DNA of 64,000 bases from Chloroflexota bacterium. Lineage in GTDB: Bacteria > Chloroflexota > Anaerolineae > Anaerolineales > Villigracilaceae. The notes beneath the pieces are model-generated. The model had not been told where the DNA came from and searched no databases. It saw only the letters and a list, made by a program, of their open reading frames with translations. Each line of letters begins with the position of its first letter. Positions within the stretch are counted from its first letter, which is position 1. A program made the position numbers and the translations under genes. Of this stretch, positions 1 through 7,535 are shown in pieces. Where the stretch lies: positions 21,284-85,283 of the forward strand of contig JACRBJ010000058.1 of NCBI GenBank assembly GCA_016234555.1, given 5' to 3'.

Positions 1-308
1 TGGAAGATCATCTGCATCTGGCGGCGCATCCAGCGCATTTCCTCCCGTTTTAGCGACATGAGATTCGTGCCCTCAAAAAATACCTCGCCGGCGGTGGCTT
101 TATAAAGCTGCAGGATGGTACGCCCCGTTGTGGATTTACCGCAACCGGACTCCCCCACCAGCCCCAGTGTTTCACCGCGACGAACGTCGAAGGAAATACC
201 GTCAACCGCATGCACAGCACCCACCTGACGTTGGAACACGCCGCGATAGATGGGGAAATGCATCTTAAGATCAACCACTTTCAAGAGAGTGTCATTATTA
301 TTGGACAT
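1..308 (-). CDS. Oligopeptide/dipeptide ABC transporter ATP-binding protein, second ATPase (OppF/DppF type), partial
   Basis: The gene is cut by the left window edge; the first 102 residues are visible. They read as an ABC ATPase N-terminus: a beta-strand start (LLKVVDLKMHF), then Walker [10 protein letters not shown] at residues 52-60, and the run-up to the Q-loop (MQMIF) at the edge. OppF/DppF proteins energise peptide import with OppD at the inner face of the membrane. The start ATG overlaps the stop of the upstream OppD gene (TAATG), which implies translational coupling. The C-terminal half, including the signature motif and Walker B, lies outside the window. The substrate cannot be told from this part; oligopeptide, dipeptide or nickel are all possible. 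Confidence 0.9.
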   Translation of the reverse strand, partial: MSNNNDTLLKVVDLKMHFPIYRGVFQRQVGAVHAVDGISFDVRRGETLGLVGESGCGKSTTGRTILQLYKATAGEVFFEGTNLMSLKREEMRWMRRQMQMIF

Positions 309-1297
309 TATCGTGTTCTCCCCGTTTTGGTATCAACCCAGCATGCAACACGGTGTTCGTCGGAAACGATTTCAAGGGTTGGGTTTTCCTTCCAGCAGCG
401 CTCCATTGCCCATTTGCAGCGCGGCGCAAACGGACAGGATTGCGGTTTTTGAAGAAGTACAGGCGGCTGCCCTTCAATGGAATATAAGCGTTTGTGTTCG
501 CTCCTATCCACACGTGGCAAACTGCTTATCAAACCAAGTGTATAAGGATGGGTGGGATGCGCGAACAGTTCATTTACACTTGCTTCTTCAATAATACATC
601 CGCCATACATTACAAGCACGCGTTGAGCCAGCCCAGCAACCACGCCCAGATCATGGGTGATCCAGATGATTGCCATGCCCAGTTCATCGCGCAGGCGTTT
701 CACCAGATCAGTGATCTGCGCCTGGATCGTGACGTCAAGGGCGGTGGTGGGTTCGTCTGCAATTAAAATCTGCGGACTGCAGGAAAGCGCCATGGCAATC
801 ATCACACGCTGGCGCATGCCGCCCGAATATTGATGAGGATAATCGTTCAAACGTTCCTTGGCGTTCGGAATTCCCACCATGCCAAGCAATTCCGCGGCGC
901 GTTCACGAGCCTGTTTCTTGGTCATGCCAATATGCAGCATCAACGGCTCTTCCAACTGGCGTCCAATAGTCAACACAGGATTGAGCGATGTCATCGGGTC
1001 CTGAAAGATCATGGCGATCTGTGCGCCACGGACATGGCGAAGTTTTTCATTTGGAATTTTGAGCAGATCTTGTCCAAGAAACAGTGCTTCCCCAGCCGCC
1101 ACTTTTCCTGGGGGGCTTGCAATCAACCCCAACACAGAAAGCATGGTCACGCTTTTTCCACAACCACTTTCACCTACCACCCCCAGCGTTTCCCCCTCCT
1201 TCAGCCCAAAAGAGACACCATTTACAGCATGGACAATACCATCCGGGGTCTTGAACTGGGTTTCAAGCCCTTTTATATCTAACAAAAGATCAGGCAT
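308..1297 (-). CDS. Oligopeptide/dipeptide ABC transporter ATP-binding protein (OppD/DppD type)
   Basis: A 329-residue ABC ATPase of usual OppD/DppD length. Walker A GESGCGKS is at 42-49, the signature YSGGMRQRV near 155, and Walker B with D-loop ([11 protein letters not shown]) near 180. The C-terminal oligopeptide-transporter domain carries CPFAPRC near 290 and further cysteines (CW), the pattern seen in family members that bind an Fe-S cluster. It pairs with the next gene to form the ATPase dimer of a peptide importer. AAAAGGA lies 8 bases before the ATG. A good sigma70-like promoter lies directly upstream, so this is probably the first gene of its transcript; the permease and binding-protein genes are not upstream and may follow outside the window. 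Confidence 0.93.
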   Translation of the reverse strand: MPDLLLDIKGLETQFKTPDGIVHAVNGVSFGLKEGETLGVVGESGCGKSVTMLSVLGLIASPPGKVAAGEALFLGQDLLKIPNEKLRHVRGAQIAMIFQDPMTSLNPVLTIGRQLEEPLMLHIGMTKKQARERAAELLGMVGIPNAKERLNDYPHQYSGGMRQRVMIAMALSCSPQILIADEPTTALDVTIQAQITDLVKRLRDELGMAIIWITHDLGVVAGLAQRVLVMYGGCIIEEASVNELFAHPTHPYTLGLISSLPRVDRSEHKRLYSIEGQPPVLLQKPQSCPFAPRCKWAMERCWKENPTLEIVSDEHRVACWVDTKTGRTR

Positions 1298-1435
1298 CCG
1301 TGAGGTCCTTTTCTATGTTGGGATAAATACCTTGTGTTGATGCTGTCGCCGCCATCCTGCCGGCGCATTCGAATATATCGACAAAGTATTTCCTAAAGCC
1401 TAAAACTTCTGCTTGCAAAATAGTAAGCAGGGTAG

Positions 1436-1463
1436 ATTATACCTAATTCTTTTAGGGCGTCAA
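1436..1463 (-). promoter_or_regulatory. Sigma70-like promoter for the peptide-transporter operon
   Basis: On the minus strand TTGACG (1463-1458) and TATAAT (1441-1436) are separated by 16 bases. Transcription would start near 1429, about 130 bases before the OppD-type start codon. The match to consensus is strong; use in the cell is inferred. Confidence 0.6.
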
Positions 1464-1621
1464 CATTGCTACTTTCAGAGTAGCGCAAACAGCCAATTTA
1501 TTACAAAAAAACACTACTTAAGAACTGGTCAAAAAACAGTACTGGAGAACTATATCCATGCCGTGTGCCCCATGGCGGGCGCAGGAGGATTTCCAGCAGA
1601 CGGACGGGAAAAACACAATTG

Positions 1622-1650
1622 TTGACAAGCCTCCCCTCCTCAAATAGAAT
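1622..1650 (+). promoter_or_regulatory. Sigma70-like promoter for mscL
   Basis: TTGACA (1622-1627) and TAGAAT (1645-1650) are separated by exactly 17 bases. The predicted start near 1657 leaves a leader of about 30 bases, with AAGGAG at 1677-1682 in front of the mscL ATG. Confidence 0.65.
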
Positions 1651-1688
1651 CAAATTGAAATCAATTCGACATTTTCAAGGAGAATATC

Positions 1689-2108
1689 ATGCTAAAAGAA
1701 TTCAAGGAATTCGTCATGCGCGGCAACGTGCTTGACCTGGCTGTGGCGGTCATCATCGGCGGCGCGTTCGGAAAAATTGTCGGCTCCCTCGTCAACGACA
1801 TCCTCATGCCGTTGATCGGGCTGGCGATGGGCGGGGTGAATTTCAGCGAACTGTCCATCACCTTCAACGAGTCTGTGATCAAATGGGGAGCATTCGTGCA
1901 AACCGTCATAGACTTCCTCGTCATCGCCCTCGTCATCTTCCTGATCGTCAAGGCCGCGAAGAGCATGAAGAAGGCCCCGGCCCCCGCGGCCTCTGCGGAA
2001 CCAACCACCAAGGAATGCCCATACTGCTTCTCCACCATTTCCATCAATGCCACACGCTGCCCGAACTGCACCTCAGAACTTGCAGTCGCAAAAATGATGC
2101 AAAAGTAA
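1689..2108 (+). CDS. mscL: Large-conductance mechanosensitive channel MscL with C-terminal zinc ribbon
   Basis: MscL opens under membrane tension and releases solutes during hypo-osmotic shock. The N-terminal amphipathic helix ([11 protein letters not shown]), first membrane helix ([15 protein letters not shown]) and second helix (about 72-92, [12 protein letters not shown]) are all typical. After a Pro/Ala-rich linker (about 96-108) the tail carries CPYC at 110-113 and CPNC at 124-127, a four-cysteine zinc ribbon in place of the plain C-terminal helix of the E. coli protein. The protein has 139 residues. The start is fixed by AAGGAG upstream and a strong promoter. A palindrome at 2137-2169 follows the gene and may end the transcript. 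Confidence 0.95.
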   Translation: MLKEFKEFVMRGNVLDLAVAVIIGGAFGKIVGSLVNDILMPLIGLAMGGVNFSELSITFNESVIKWGAFVQTVIDFLVIALVIFLIVKAAKSMKKAPAPAASAEPTTKECPYCFSTISINATRCPNCTSELAVAKMMQK

Positions 2109-2136
2109 TAAAAATAACCAGGTTCAACAAAGTGTC

Positions 2137-2169
2137 CGCTATGGCGGGGGCTGAGCCCCCGCCATAGCG
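2137..2169. repeat. Intergenic palindrome (33 nt) between mscL and the helicase gene
   Basis: A perfect inverted repeat: cgctatggcgggggct on the left pairs with agcccccgccatagcg around one central base. There is no T-run on the plus side, so it is not a classic terminator. The GGGGGCT core is shared with a similar element at 44619-44645. Confidence 0.7.
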
Positions 2170-2171
2170 TT

Positions 2172-2177
2172 TATAAT
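2172..2177 (+). promoter_or_regulatory. -10 element immediately upstream of the helicase start (possible leaderless transcript)
   Basis: TATAAT ends six bases before the ATG at 2184, so the expected transcription start falls on or next to the start codon. No Shine-Dalgarno sequence is seen and no good -35 box is visible. This arrangement is typical of leaderless genes. Confidence 0.4.
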
Positions 2178-2183
2178 GACCCC

Positions 2184-4376
2184 ATGGATTTTCTCAACAA
2201 ATTAAACCCACAACAACGCAAGGCGGTCACCGCCGCAGATGGACCCGTGCTCGTGGTGGCTGGACCCGGATCCGGCAAGACCCGCGTGCTGACCCAGCGC
2301 ATCGCCTACCTGATCGCCTCCGAGGGAGTCCGCCCCTGGCAGATTCTCGCCGTCACCTTCACCAACAAAGCCGCCAAGGAAATGGACAGCCGTGTCAAGG
2401 CGATGCTGAACGAGCAGGCGACCGAAGGGATGATGCTCGGCACGTTTCACTCGATCTGCGCGCGGATTTTGCGGCGGGAGTCTGATCACCTGCCGCTGGA
2501 ATCGAATTTCGTCATCTTCGACGCGGACGACCAGGAGCGGATCGTCAAGACAATCATCAAGGAATTCAACCTGAACGACAAGTTGTACCGCGCCAACAGC
2601 GTCCATGCATCCATCTCGCGCGCGAAAAATGAACTTATTTTGCCCGACGATTTCCCGATCAACACCTACCGCGATGAAGTGGTCAAGCGGGTTTACACAG
2701 AATACCAAAAACGGTTGATCGCCAGCAACGCCGTAGACTTCGACGACCTGCTGGTTTACACCGCCCGCCTGCTGGAAGAGAATCCAGCCGTCCGCGATAA
2801 ATACGCGCAGCGTTTCCGTCATGTGCTGGTGGACGAGTTTCAGGATACCAACCTCGCGCAGTACGCGCTGGTCAAACATCTGGCATCGCATCACAAAAAT
2901 ATATTTTGCGTCGGGGATCCCGATCAATCAGTGTACGGTTGGCGCGGGGCAGACTATCGCAATGTCCGCCGTTTCGAGCAGGATTTTCCCGACGCGCAGG
3001 TGATTCTGCTGGAGGAGAATTACCGCTCGCGCCAGAACATCCTCGATGCGGCAATGGGAGTCATCGACCGCGCGAGGAATCGTCACAAGAAGCGTTTATT
3101 CACGGACCGCGGCGTGGGCGAGAAAATCATGTTTTATGAAGCCCGCGACGATTACGGCGAAGCCGCTTTCGTCGTGGACACCATCGCGGAGTTGGTGTTG
3201 AGCAAGCAATTTGAGCCGGGCGAGTGCGCGGTGATGTACCGCACCAACGCCATGTCGCGTTTGCTCGAAGAAGCATTTTTGCAGGCGCGACTTCCCTACA
3301 AATTGGTCGGGGCGCAACGGTTTTACGGACGCCGCGAAGTGAAGGATGTGATCTCGTTCATCCGCCTCGTCCACAACCCGGCGGATGAAGCCTCGCTGGG
3401 ACGGATTATCAACGTCCCGCCGCGCGGCATTGGCGAGAAGACCCTGACCACCCTGCACATGGTCGCCCGTCAAAATGGGATGACGCCCGGCGCGGTTTTG
3501 CTCGACCTGGCACACGGTTCGGACTCGCCGTTCTACAAATCCTTCACGGGACGCGCCGCCCTGCCCCTCGCAGACTTCGGCGGGATGCTGGCAAACTGGC
3601 GCGCGCTTGCCACTGCCGCCACCATCCCTGAATTGTTCGACCACATCCTGAAAGATATCAACTACAAGGAATATATCGTCGAAGACGAATCAGACGAGAG
3701 CAAGGAGCGCTGGGACAACGTGCAGGAGTTGAAACGGCTGGCAATGGAATATTCCACCGGCACGCTGGACGAGTTCCTCGAACACGTCGCGCTCGTCGCC
3801 GACCAAGACACCATCACCGATGCCAACGCCCCCACCCTGCTCACACTCCACGCCGCCAAGGGACTTGAGTTCGGCGCGGTCTTCATCGTCGGTCTGGACG
3901 ATGGCATCATCCCGCACAGCCGCTCCTTCGACGAAGTGGAGCAAATGGAGGAGGAACGCCGTCTCTTCTACGTGGGCATCACCCGCGCAAAGGATAAACT
4001 GTATCTGTTGCGCGCCCTGCAACGCGGCGGACGCGGCATGGCAGAGGACACTTATCCCTCGCGCTTTTTGGAGGACATCCCCGCCGATTTGCTGGTCGGC
4101 AAAACCCGCACGGGACGTTCGATCCGTCAAAGTTATTCAAGCCCATCGCGGTCATCGTACGGCGACACGAGATGGTCAATGCCGTCGCCGTCGAAACCCG
4201 CGCCCGTGATTCAAAACCAGTTCAAGGCTGGGACTCGCGTCAGGCATCCGCTGTGGGGCGAAGGCATGGTCCTCGACAGTCGCGCGCAGGACAACGACGA
4301 AATCGTCGATGTGGTCTTTGAATCTGTTGGCATCAAGCGGCTGGCGGCGAGTCTGGCAAATCTGAAAATAATTTGA
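2184..4376 (+). CDS. pcrA: ATP-dependent DNA helicase, UvrD/PcrA family
   Basis: A 730-residue superfamily 1A helicase that unwinds DNA 3'-5' in repair and in removing recombinase filaments. The Q motif region (LNPQQRKAV) is at 7-15, Walker A AGPGSGKT at 26-33, motif Ia TFTNKAAKEM follows, motif II VDEFQDTN is near 216, and motif III GDPDQSVYGWRGA near 243. Motif V/VI regions (TLHAAKGLEF, YVGITRAKDKLYL) occupy the C-terminal half. The tail from about 685 (GTRVRHPLWGEG) is the Tudor-like domain typical of PcrA, which contacts RNA polymerase. Length and motif order are complete. PcrA and UvrD cannot be separated with certainty. The gene may be leaderless (TATAAT just upstream). Confidence 0.95.
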   Translation: MDFLNKLNPQQRKAVTAADGPVLVVAGPGSGKTRVLTQRIAYLIASEGVRPWQILAVTFTNKAAKEMDSRVKAMLNEQATEGMMLGTFHSICARILRRESDHLPLESNFVIFDADDQERIVKTIIKEFNLNDKLYRANSVHASISRAKNELILPDDFPINTYRDEVVKRVYTEYQKRLIASNAVDFDDLLVYTARLLEENPAVRDKYAQRFRHVLVDEFQDTNLAQYALVKHLASHHKNIFCVGDPDQSVYGWRGADYRNVRRFEQDFPDAQVILLEENYRSRQNILDAAMGVIDRARNRHKKRLFTDRGVGEKIMFYEARDDYGEAAFVVDTIAELVLSKQFEPGECAVMYRTNAMSRLLEEAFLQARLPYKLVGAQRFYGRREVKDVISFIRLVHNPADEASLGRIINVPPRGIGEKTLTTLHMVARQNGMTPGAVLLDLAHGSDSPFYKSFTGRAALPLADFGGMLANWRALATAATIPELFDHILKDINYKEYIVEDESDESKERWDNVQELKRLAMEYSTGTLDEFLEHVALVADQDTITDANAPTLLTLHAAKGLEFGAVFIVGLDDGIIPHSRSFDEVEQMEEERRLFYVGITRAKDKLYLLRALQRGGRGMAEDTYPSRFLEDIPADLLVGKTRTGRSIRQSYSSPSRSSYGDTRWSMPSPSKPAPVIQNQFKAGTRVRHPLWGEGMVLDSRAQDNDEIVDVVFESVGIKRLAASLANLKII

Positions 4377-4393
4377 CAATGGATGATGGATCC

Positions 4394-4428
4394 TTGACCA
4401 CGGTCTATTGTCCACGGTCCATGGTCCA
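4394..4428. repeat. Low-complexity intergenic repeat (gtcca/tggac words)
   Basis: A short tract made of overlapping near-copies of gaccacgg, gtccacgg and gtccatgg in direct and inverted order, between the helicase stop and the Nudix start. It looks non-coding although it is open in one frame. Confidence 0.45.
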
Positions 4429-4432
4429 AAAT

Positions 4433-4885
4433 ATGTTCATGCGTCTTCTTTACCTCGGTTTCAGAATCTACTGTTTCCTCTTCCGCCCGATTCGTTTGGG
4501 GGTACGGGTGATGATGATTCAAGACAGCAAAGTCTGGCTTGTGCGGCAAACTTACATGCCGGGCTGGTTCATGCCCGGCGGCGGATTGAAAAAGAACGAA
4601 ACGCTCGAAGATGCCGCCCGACGTGAAGCCCGCGAAGAAACCGGAGCGGAACTGGGTGAGGTCATGTTGATGGGCGCATACTCAAATTTTGTCGAATGGA
4701 AGAGCGATCACAACGTTCTTTTCCTTTGCGCCGATTTTGAATTCAAAGGCAAGCCCGATGCTGAAATTGCCGAACTGCGCGCCTTCCCGTTGGGTGACCT
4801 GCCTGACGATCTATGGCCCGGTCACCGCCGCCGGCTGGAGGAGTTTCGGGCAGAAGTCGCCAGCCCGCAGGTTGGGATATGGTAA
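4433..4885 (+). CDS. Nudix hydrolase
   Basis: Nudix enzymes cleave nucleoside diphosphates linked to another moiety. The Nudix box is complete: G-x5-E-x7-REAREETGAEL, beginning GGLKKNE about residue 48. A hydrophobic N-terminus (LYLGFRIYCFLF) and MPGWFMPGGG precede it. The open frame extends upstream to a TTG at 4373, but that segment is a low-complexity intergenic repeat, so ATG 4433 (or ATG 4439) is preferred, giving about 150 residues. The substrate cannot be predicted from sequence. It follows the helicase gene by about 55 bases on the same strand. Confidence 0.85.
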   Translation: MFMRLLYLGFRIYCFLFRPIRLGVRVMMIQDSKVWLVRQTYMPGWFMPGGGLKKNETLEDAARREAREETGAELGEVMLMGAYSNFVEWKSDHNVLFLCADFEFKGKPDAEIAELRAFPLGDLPDDLWPGHRRRLEEFRAEVASPQVGIW

Positions 4886-4890
4886 ATTTG

Positions 4891-4926
4891 GACGACATTA
4901 GTCATCATCAAACGGCTAAAGTCGTC
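4891..4926 (+). terminator. Possible terminator after the Nudix gene
   Basis: gacgacattag pairs with ctaaagtcgtc (one mismatch) around a 14-base loop. The following tract (actatgtttgtttc) is only moderately T-rich, so this is a weak call. Confidence 0.35.
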
Positions 4927-4987
4927 ACTATGTTTGTTTCGTCAAGGTTGGTACAATGACCGCGAAATCTTACAACGGAGAATTATC

Positions 4988-6019
4988 ATGACCATGAAAA
5001 TCGTAATCCCGATGGCAGGCTGGGGGACGCGCATGCGCCCGCACACCTGGAGCAAGCCCAAACCGCTGGTGAGCGTGGCGGGCAAGACCTCGCTCGAACA
5101 CCTGCTCGACATGTTTAAAACTTTACCGGACCCCGAAAACACGGAATATATTTTTATCCTTGGTCCCTATCTCGGCGAGACGCAAATCCCGCCCTTCATC
5201 AAGGCGAATTATCCAAAGCTCAAAGCGCGCTTCGTGGTACAGCATGAGATGAAGGGACAATCGCACGCGGTGGCGCTGGCGCGCGAATATCTGACCGGAC
5301 CGATGATTATGTGCTTCTCGGATACCCTGATGGAAACGGACTTTTCCTTCCTCAAGGATGAGACATCGGACGGTGTGGCTTGGGTGATGCCTGTTGACGA
5401 TCCACGCCGCTTCGGGGTGGCTGAAACCGGCGCGGACGGCTGGGTGACACGTTTTATCGAAAAGCCGCAAAGCCTGGATAACAACCAGGTGGTCGTCGGC
5501 TGTTACTACTTCAAGAGCGCCGAACAACTGCTCGCCGCCATCGACGACCAGATGAAGCGCGGCGTGATGTTGAAGAACGAATACTTCATGACCGACGCCA
5601 TCTCCATCATGATCGAAAGCGGGGCGAAGGTCCGCACCAACAAGATCAGCACCTGGCTGGATACGGGAACCATCGAAGCCACGCTGGAGACCAACCGCAT
5701 CCTGCTCGACCGCGGGGCGGATAATTCGTCCGAAGCAGCGACCAGACCCACGGTCAAGATCGAGCCGCCGGTCTTCATCCACCCGTCAGCCAAAGTCGAG
5801 GCGGCGGTCATCGGACCCTACGTCTCCATCGGCGCAAACTGCTACGTGAATTCGGCTGTCATCTCGGACAGCATCGTCGAGGATGGCACGGAACTCGTCC
5901 GCACGTCGCTCACCCACTCGCTGATCGGGCGCAACTGTCGCGTGGAAGGACAGACGAACAAGGAACAGCCGTCCTCACTCAACATCGGCGACAATAGCAG
6001 CGTCGTCGTCAGCTCATAA
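4988..6019 (+). CDS. Sugar-phosphate nucleotidyltransferase (NTP transferase domain plus left-handed beta-helix)
   Basis: A 343-residue enzyme that activates a sugar phosphate with a nucleoside triphosphate for cell-wall or exopolysaccharide synthesis. The N-terminal Rossmann-like domain carries the nucleotide-binding signature GWGTRMRPHT and KPKPLVSVAGK. FSDTLMETDF and a conserved FIEKPQSLDNNQ are in the middle. From about residue 260 hexapeptide repeats (VIGPYVSIGANCYVNSAVI) form a left-handed beta-helix as in GlmU- and RmlA-long-like enzymes. ATG 4988 is preferred over an upstream in-frame TTG because a GGAG lies 8-11 bases before it. Glucose-1-phosphate thymidylyl- or uridylyltransferase is likely; specificity is not resolved. 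Confidence 0.88.
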   Translation: MTMKIVIPMAGWGTRMRPHTWSKPKPLVSVAGKTSLEHLLDMFKTLPDPENTEYIFILGPYLGETQIPPFIKANYPKLKARFVVQHEMKGQSHAVALAREYLTGPMIMCFSDTLMETDFSFLKDETSDGVAWVMPVDDPRRFGVAETGADGWVTRFIEKPQSLDNNQVVVGCYYFKSAEQLLAAIDDQMKRGVMLKNEYFMTDAISIMIESGAKVRTNKISTWLDTGTIEATLETNRILLDRGADNSSEAATRPTVKIEPPVFIHPSAKVEAAVIGPYVSIGANCYVNSAVISDSIVEDGTELVRTSLTHSLIGRNCRVEGQTNKEQPSSLNIGDNSSVVVSS

Positions 6020-6021
6020 TC

Positions 6022-6231
6022 ATGGAAATCGTCGAGTGCCGCTCCGACACGGAGTACGCCGAGAGACCGCTTTCCCTGCTTTGGGAGGGAAGCCGCCACG
6101 AGATCGCTGAAATTTTTGCCCGTTGGCGTGGACCCGGTGAAAAGGGATTCCGTGTGAAGACGGTGAACGGCATGGCTTTTGAGATCACGTACCAGGAAGT
6201 TTCAGACGACTGGCACGTCCAACCCCTGTAG
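6022..6231 (+). CDS. Small conserved protein (DUF6504-like)
   Basis: A 69-residue soluble protein starting two bases after the nucleotidyltransferase stop and ending 12 bases before the aminotransferase, so it is co-transcribed with both. The composition is normal for a real gene: an RPLSLLWEGSRHEI segment, then a WRG..GEKGFRVKT strand and an aromatic end (DDWHVQPL). The pattern of a tryptophan-rich small beta fold recalls DUF6504 proteins, but this is from memory. No catalytic motif is seen. Confidence 0.7.
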   Translation: MEIVECRSDTEYAERPLSLLWEGSRHEIAEIFARWRGPGEKGFRVKTVNGMAFEITYQEVSDDWHVQPL

Positions 6232-6243
6232 GAGAGAAACAAA

Positions 6244-7404
6244 ATGGAACAAAGACTTTCAAATCGCGTGGCGAATTTGAAGCCAAGCGGCATTCGCAAG
6301 TTTTTCGACATTGTGGCGACGATGAAGGATGTCATCTCGCTGGGCATCGGCGAGCCTGATTTCACCACCCCCAAGCCAATCCTCGATGCGGGCATTCAGT
6401 CGTTGGGACACGGCGAGACGCACTACACCTCCAACAGCGGCAAGATTGAACTGCGTCAGGGAATCGTGGACAACCTGCAAAAACTGTACAATGTGAAATA
6501 CGATCCCTCTGAAGTGCTGGCAACCGTCGGCGTTTCGGAGGCGTTGTACCTGGCGTTCACCGCCCTGCTCGAACCCGGCGACGGGGTCATCATCCCGACA
6601 CCTTGTTTCGTCGCCTATCAAGCCGAGGTGATTCTGGCGGGCGGCGTTCCAGTGGAAATCCCCTCGCGCATCGAAAACGATTTTGCCGTCGACCCCGATG
6701 ATATCCGCAAAGCCATCACCCCGCGCACGAAGGTCATCTTCATTGGTTACCCATCCAACCCAACGGGCGCGGTTGCCCCGCGTGAGGTGATGCTGGAGAT
6801 TGGGAAGATTGCCGAAGAACACAATCTGATCGTTGTCTCGGACGAAATCTATGACCGCCTTGTCTATGACTTCGAGCATGTCTGTTTCCCCGCTCTGAGC
6901 GACAGCCTGCGCGAGCGGACGGTTTTGCTCGGCGGCTTCTCGAAAGCCTATGCCATGACCGGCTGGCGCATCGGTTATGCCTGCGCCCCGAAGGATATTT
7001 TGCAGGGAATGCTGCGCGTGCATCAGTACACCATCATGTCCGCGCCGACGACTGCTCAGGATGCGGCGACCGAAGCCTTGAAGACGGGCGAGCCGCACGT
7101 GATGGAAATGGTGACCGAATACAACCGCCGCCGCAGGTTAATCGTGGACGGTTTCAACAAACTCGGACTGACGACCTTCGAGCCGCGCGGCGCGTTCTAC
7201 ACCTTCCCGAACATCCGCGCCTCCGGCATGGACGAGGAGGAGTTCGCCGAGAAGTTATTGAAAGAGGAAAGCGTGGCGGTCGTGCCGGGCAGCGCCTTCG
7301 GTCCCGGCGGAGAGGGTTTTGTCCGCGCGTGTTATGCCACCGAGTACAGCAAGATCGAGGAAGCCCTGCGCCGCATGGAACGGTTTATGAGCAGGCACGG
7401 GTAA
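6244..7404 (+). CDS. Pyridoxal-phosphate aminotransferase, class I/II
   Basis: A fold-type I aminotransferase of 386 residues, usual length. Landmarks: SLGIGEPDF near 32, substrate-binding YTSNSG, the YPSNPTGA loop near 168, VSDEIYDRLVY near 200, PLP-binding Lys234 in GGFSKAYAMTGWR, and the phosphate-binding Arg a few residues later. Such enzymes transfer amino groups from aspartate, alanine or aromatic amino acids to 2-oxo acids. Aspartate aminotransferase or a branch toward alanine/aromatic substrates is likely, but specificity cannot be fixed. GGAG in ggagagaaacaaaATG gives the start. Confidence 0.93.
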   Translation: MEQRLSNRVANLKPSGIRKFFDIVATMKDVISLGIGEPDFTTPKPILDAGIQSLGHGETHYTSNSGKIELRQGIVDNLQKLYNVKYDPSEVLATVGVSEALYLAFTALLEPGDGVIIPTPCFVAYQAEVILAGGVPVEIPSRIENDFAVDPDDIRKAITPRTKVIFIGYPSNPTGAVAPREVMLEIGKIAEEHNLIVVSDEIYDRLVYDFEHVCFPALSDSLRERTVLLGGFSKAYAMTGWRIGYACAPKDILQGMLRVHQYTIMSAPTTAQDAATEALKTGEPHVMEMVTEYNRRRRLIVDGFNKLGLTTFEPRGAFYTFPNIRASGMDEEEFAEKLLKEESVAVVPGSAFGPGGEGFVRACYATEYSKIEEALRRMERFMSRHG

Positions 7405-7430
7405 TTGGCAGATTGGTAATTGGGTAATGG
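7402..7430. repeat. Low-complexity intergenic repeat (attgg/taatgg words)
   Basis: taattggcagattggtaattgggtaatgg: four near-copies of a (a)attgg word starting exactly at the aminotransferase stop codon. It has no coding or terminator character. Confidence 0.4.
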
Positions 7431-7535
7431 AAGGAGCGGGTGTCGCGCGAAGCGGTCCCTGCTCCTTTTTGATTTCCGTAAAAAGCAATGGACTATAATT
7501 CCACGCAGCATTTCCTCCAACACAAAGGAATCTTT

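Larger units (their letters stand above)
1298..1688. other. Divergent intergenic region
   Basis: About 390 bases lie between the divergently transcribed peptide-transporter and mscL genes. The region holds one promoter-like site facing each way (1463-1436 minus, 1622-1650 plus). The part between them is AT-rich, and I see no gene or RNA in it. Confidence 0.5.

Noticed and set aside
4373..4432. Upstream extension of the Nudix gene from a TTG start
   Set aside because: The added segment is a low-complexity intergenic repeat with no family resemblance, and ATG 4433 begins the conserved protein.
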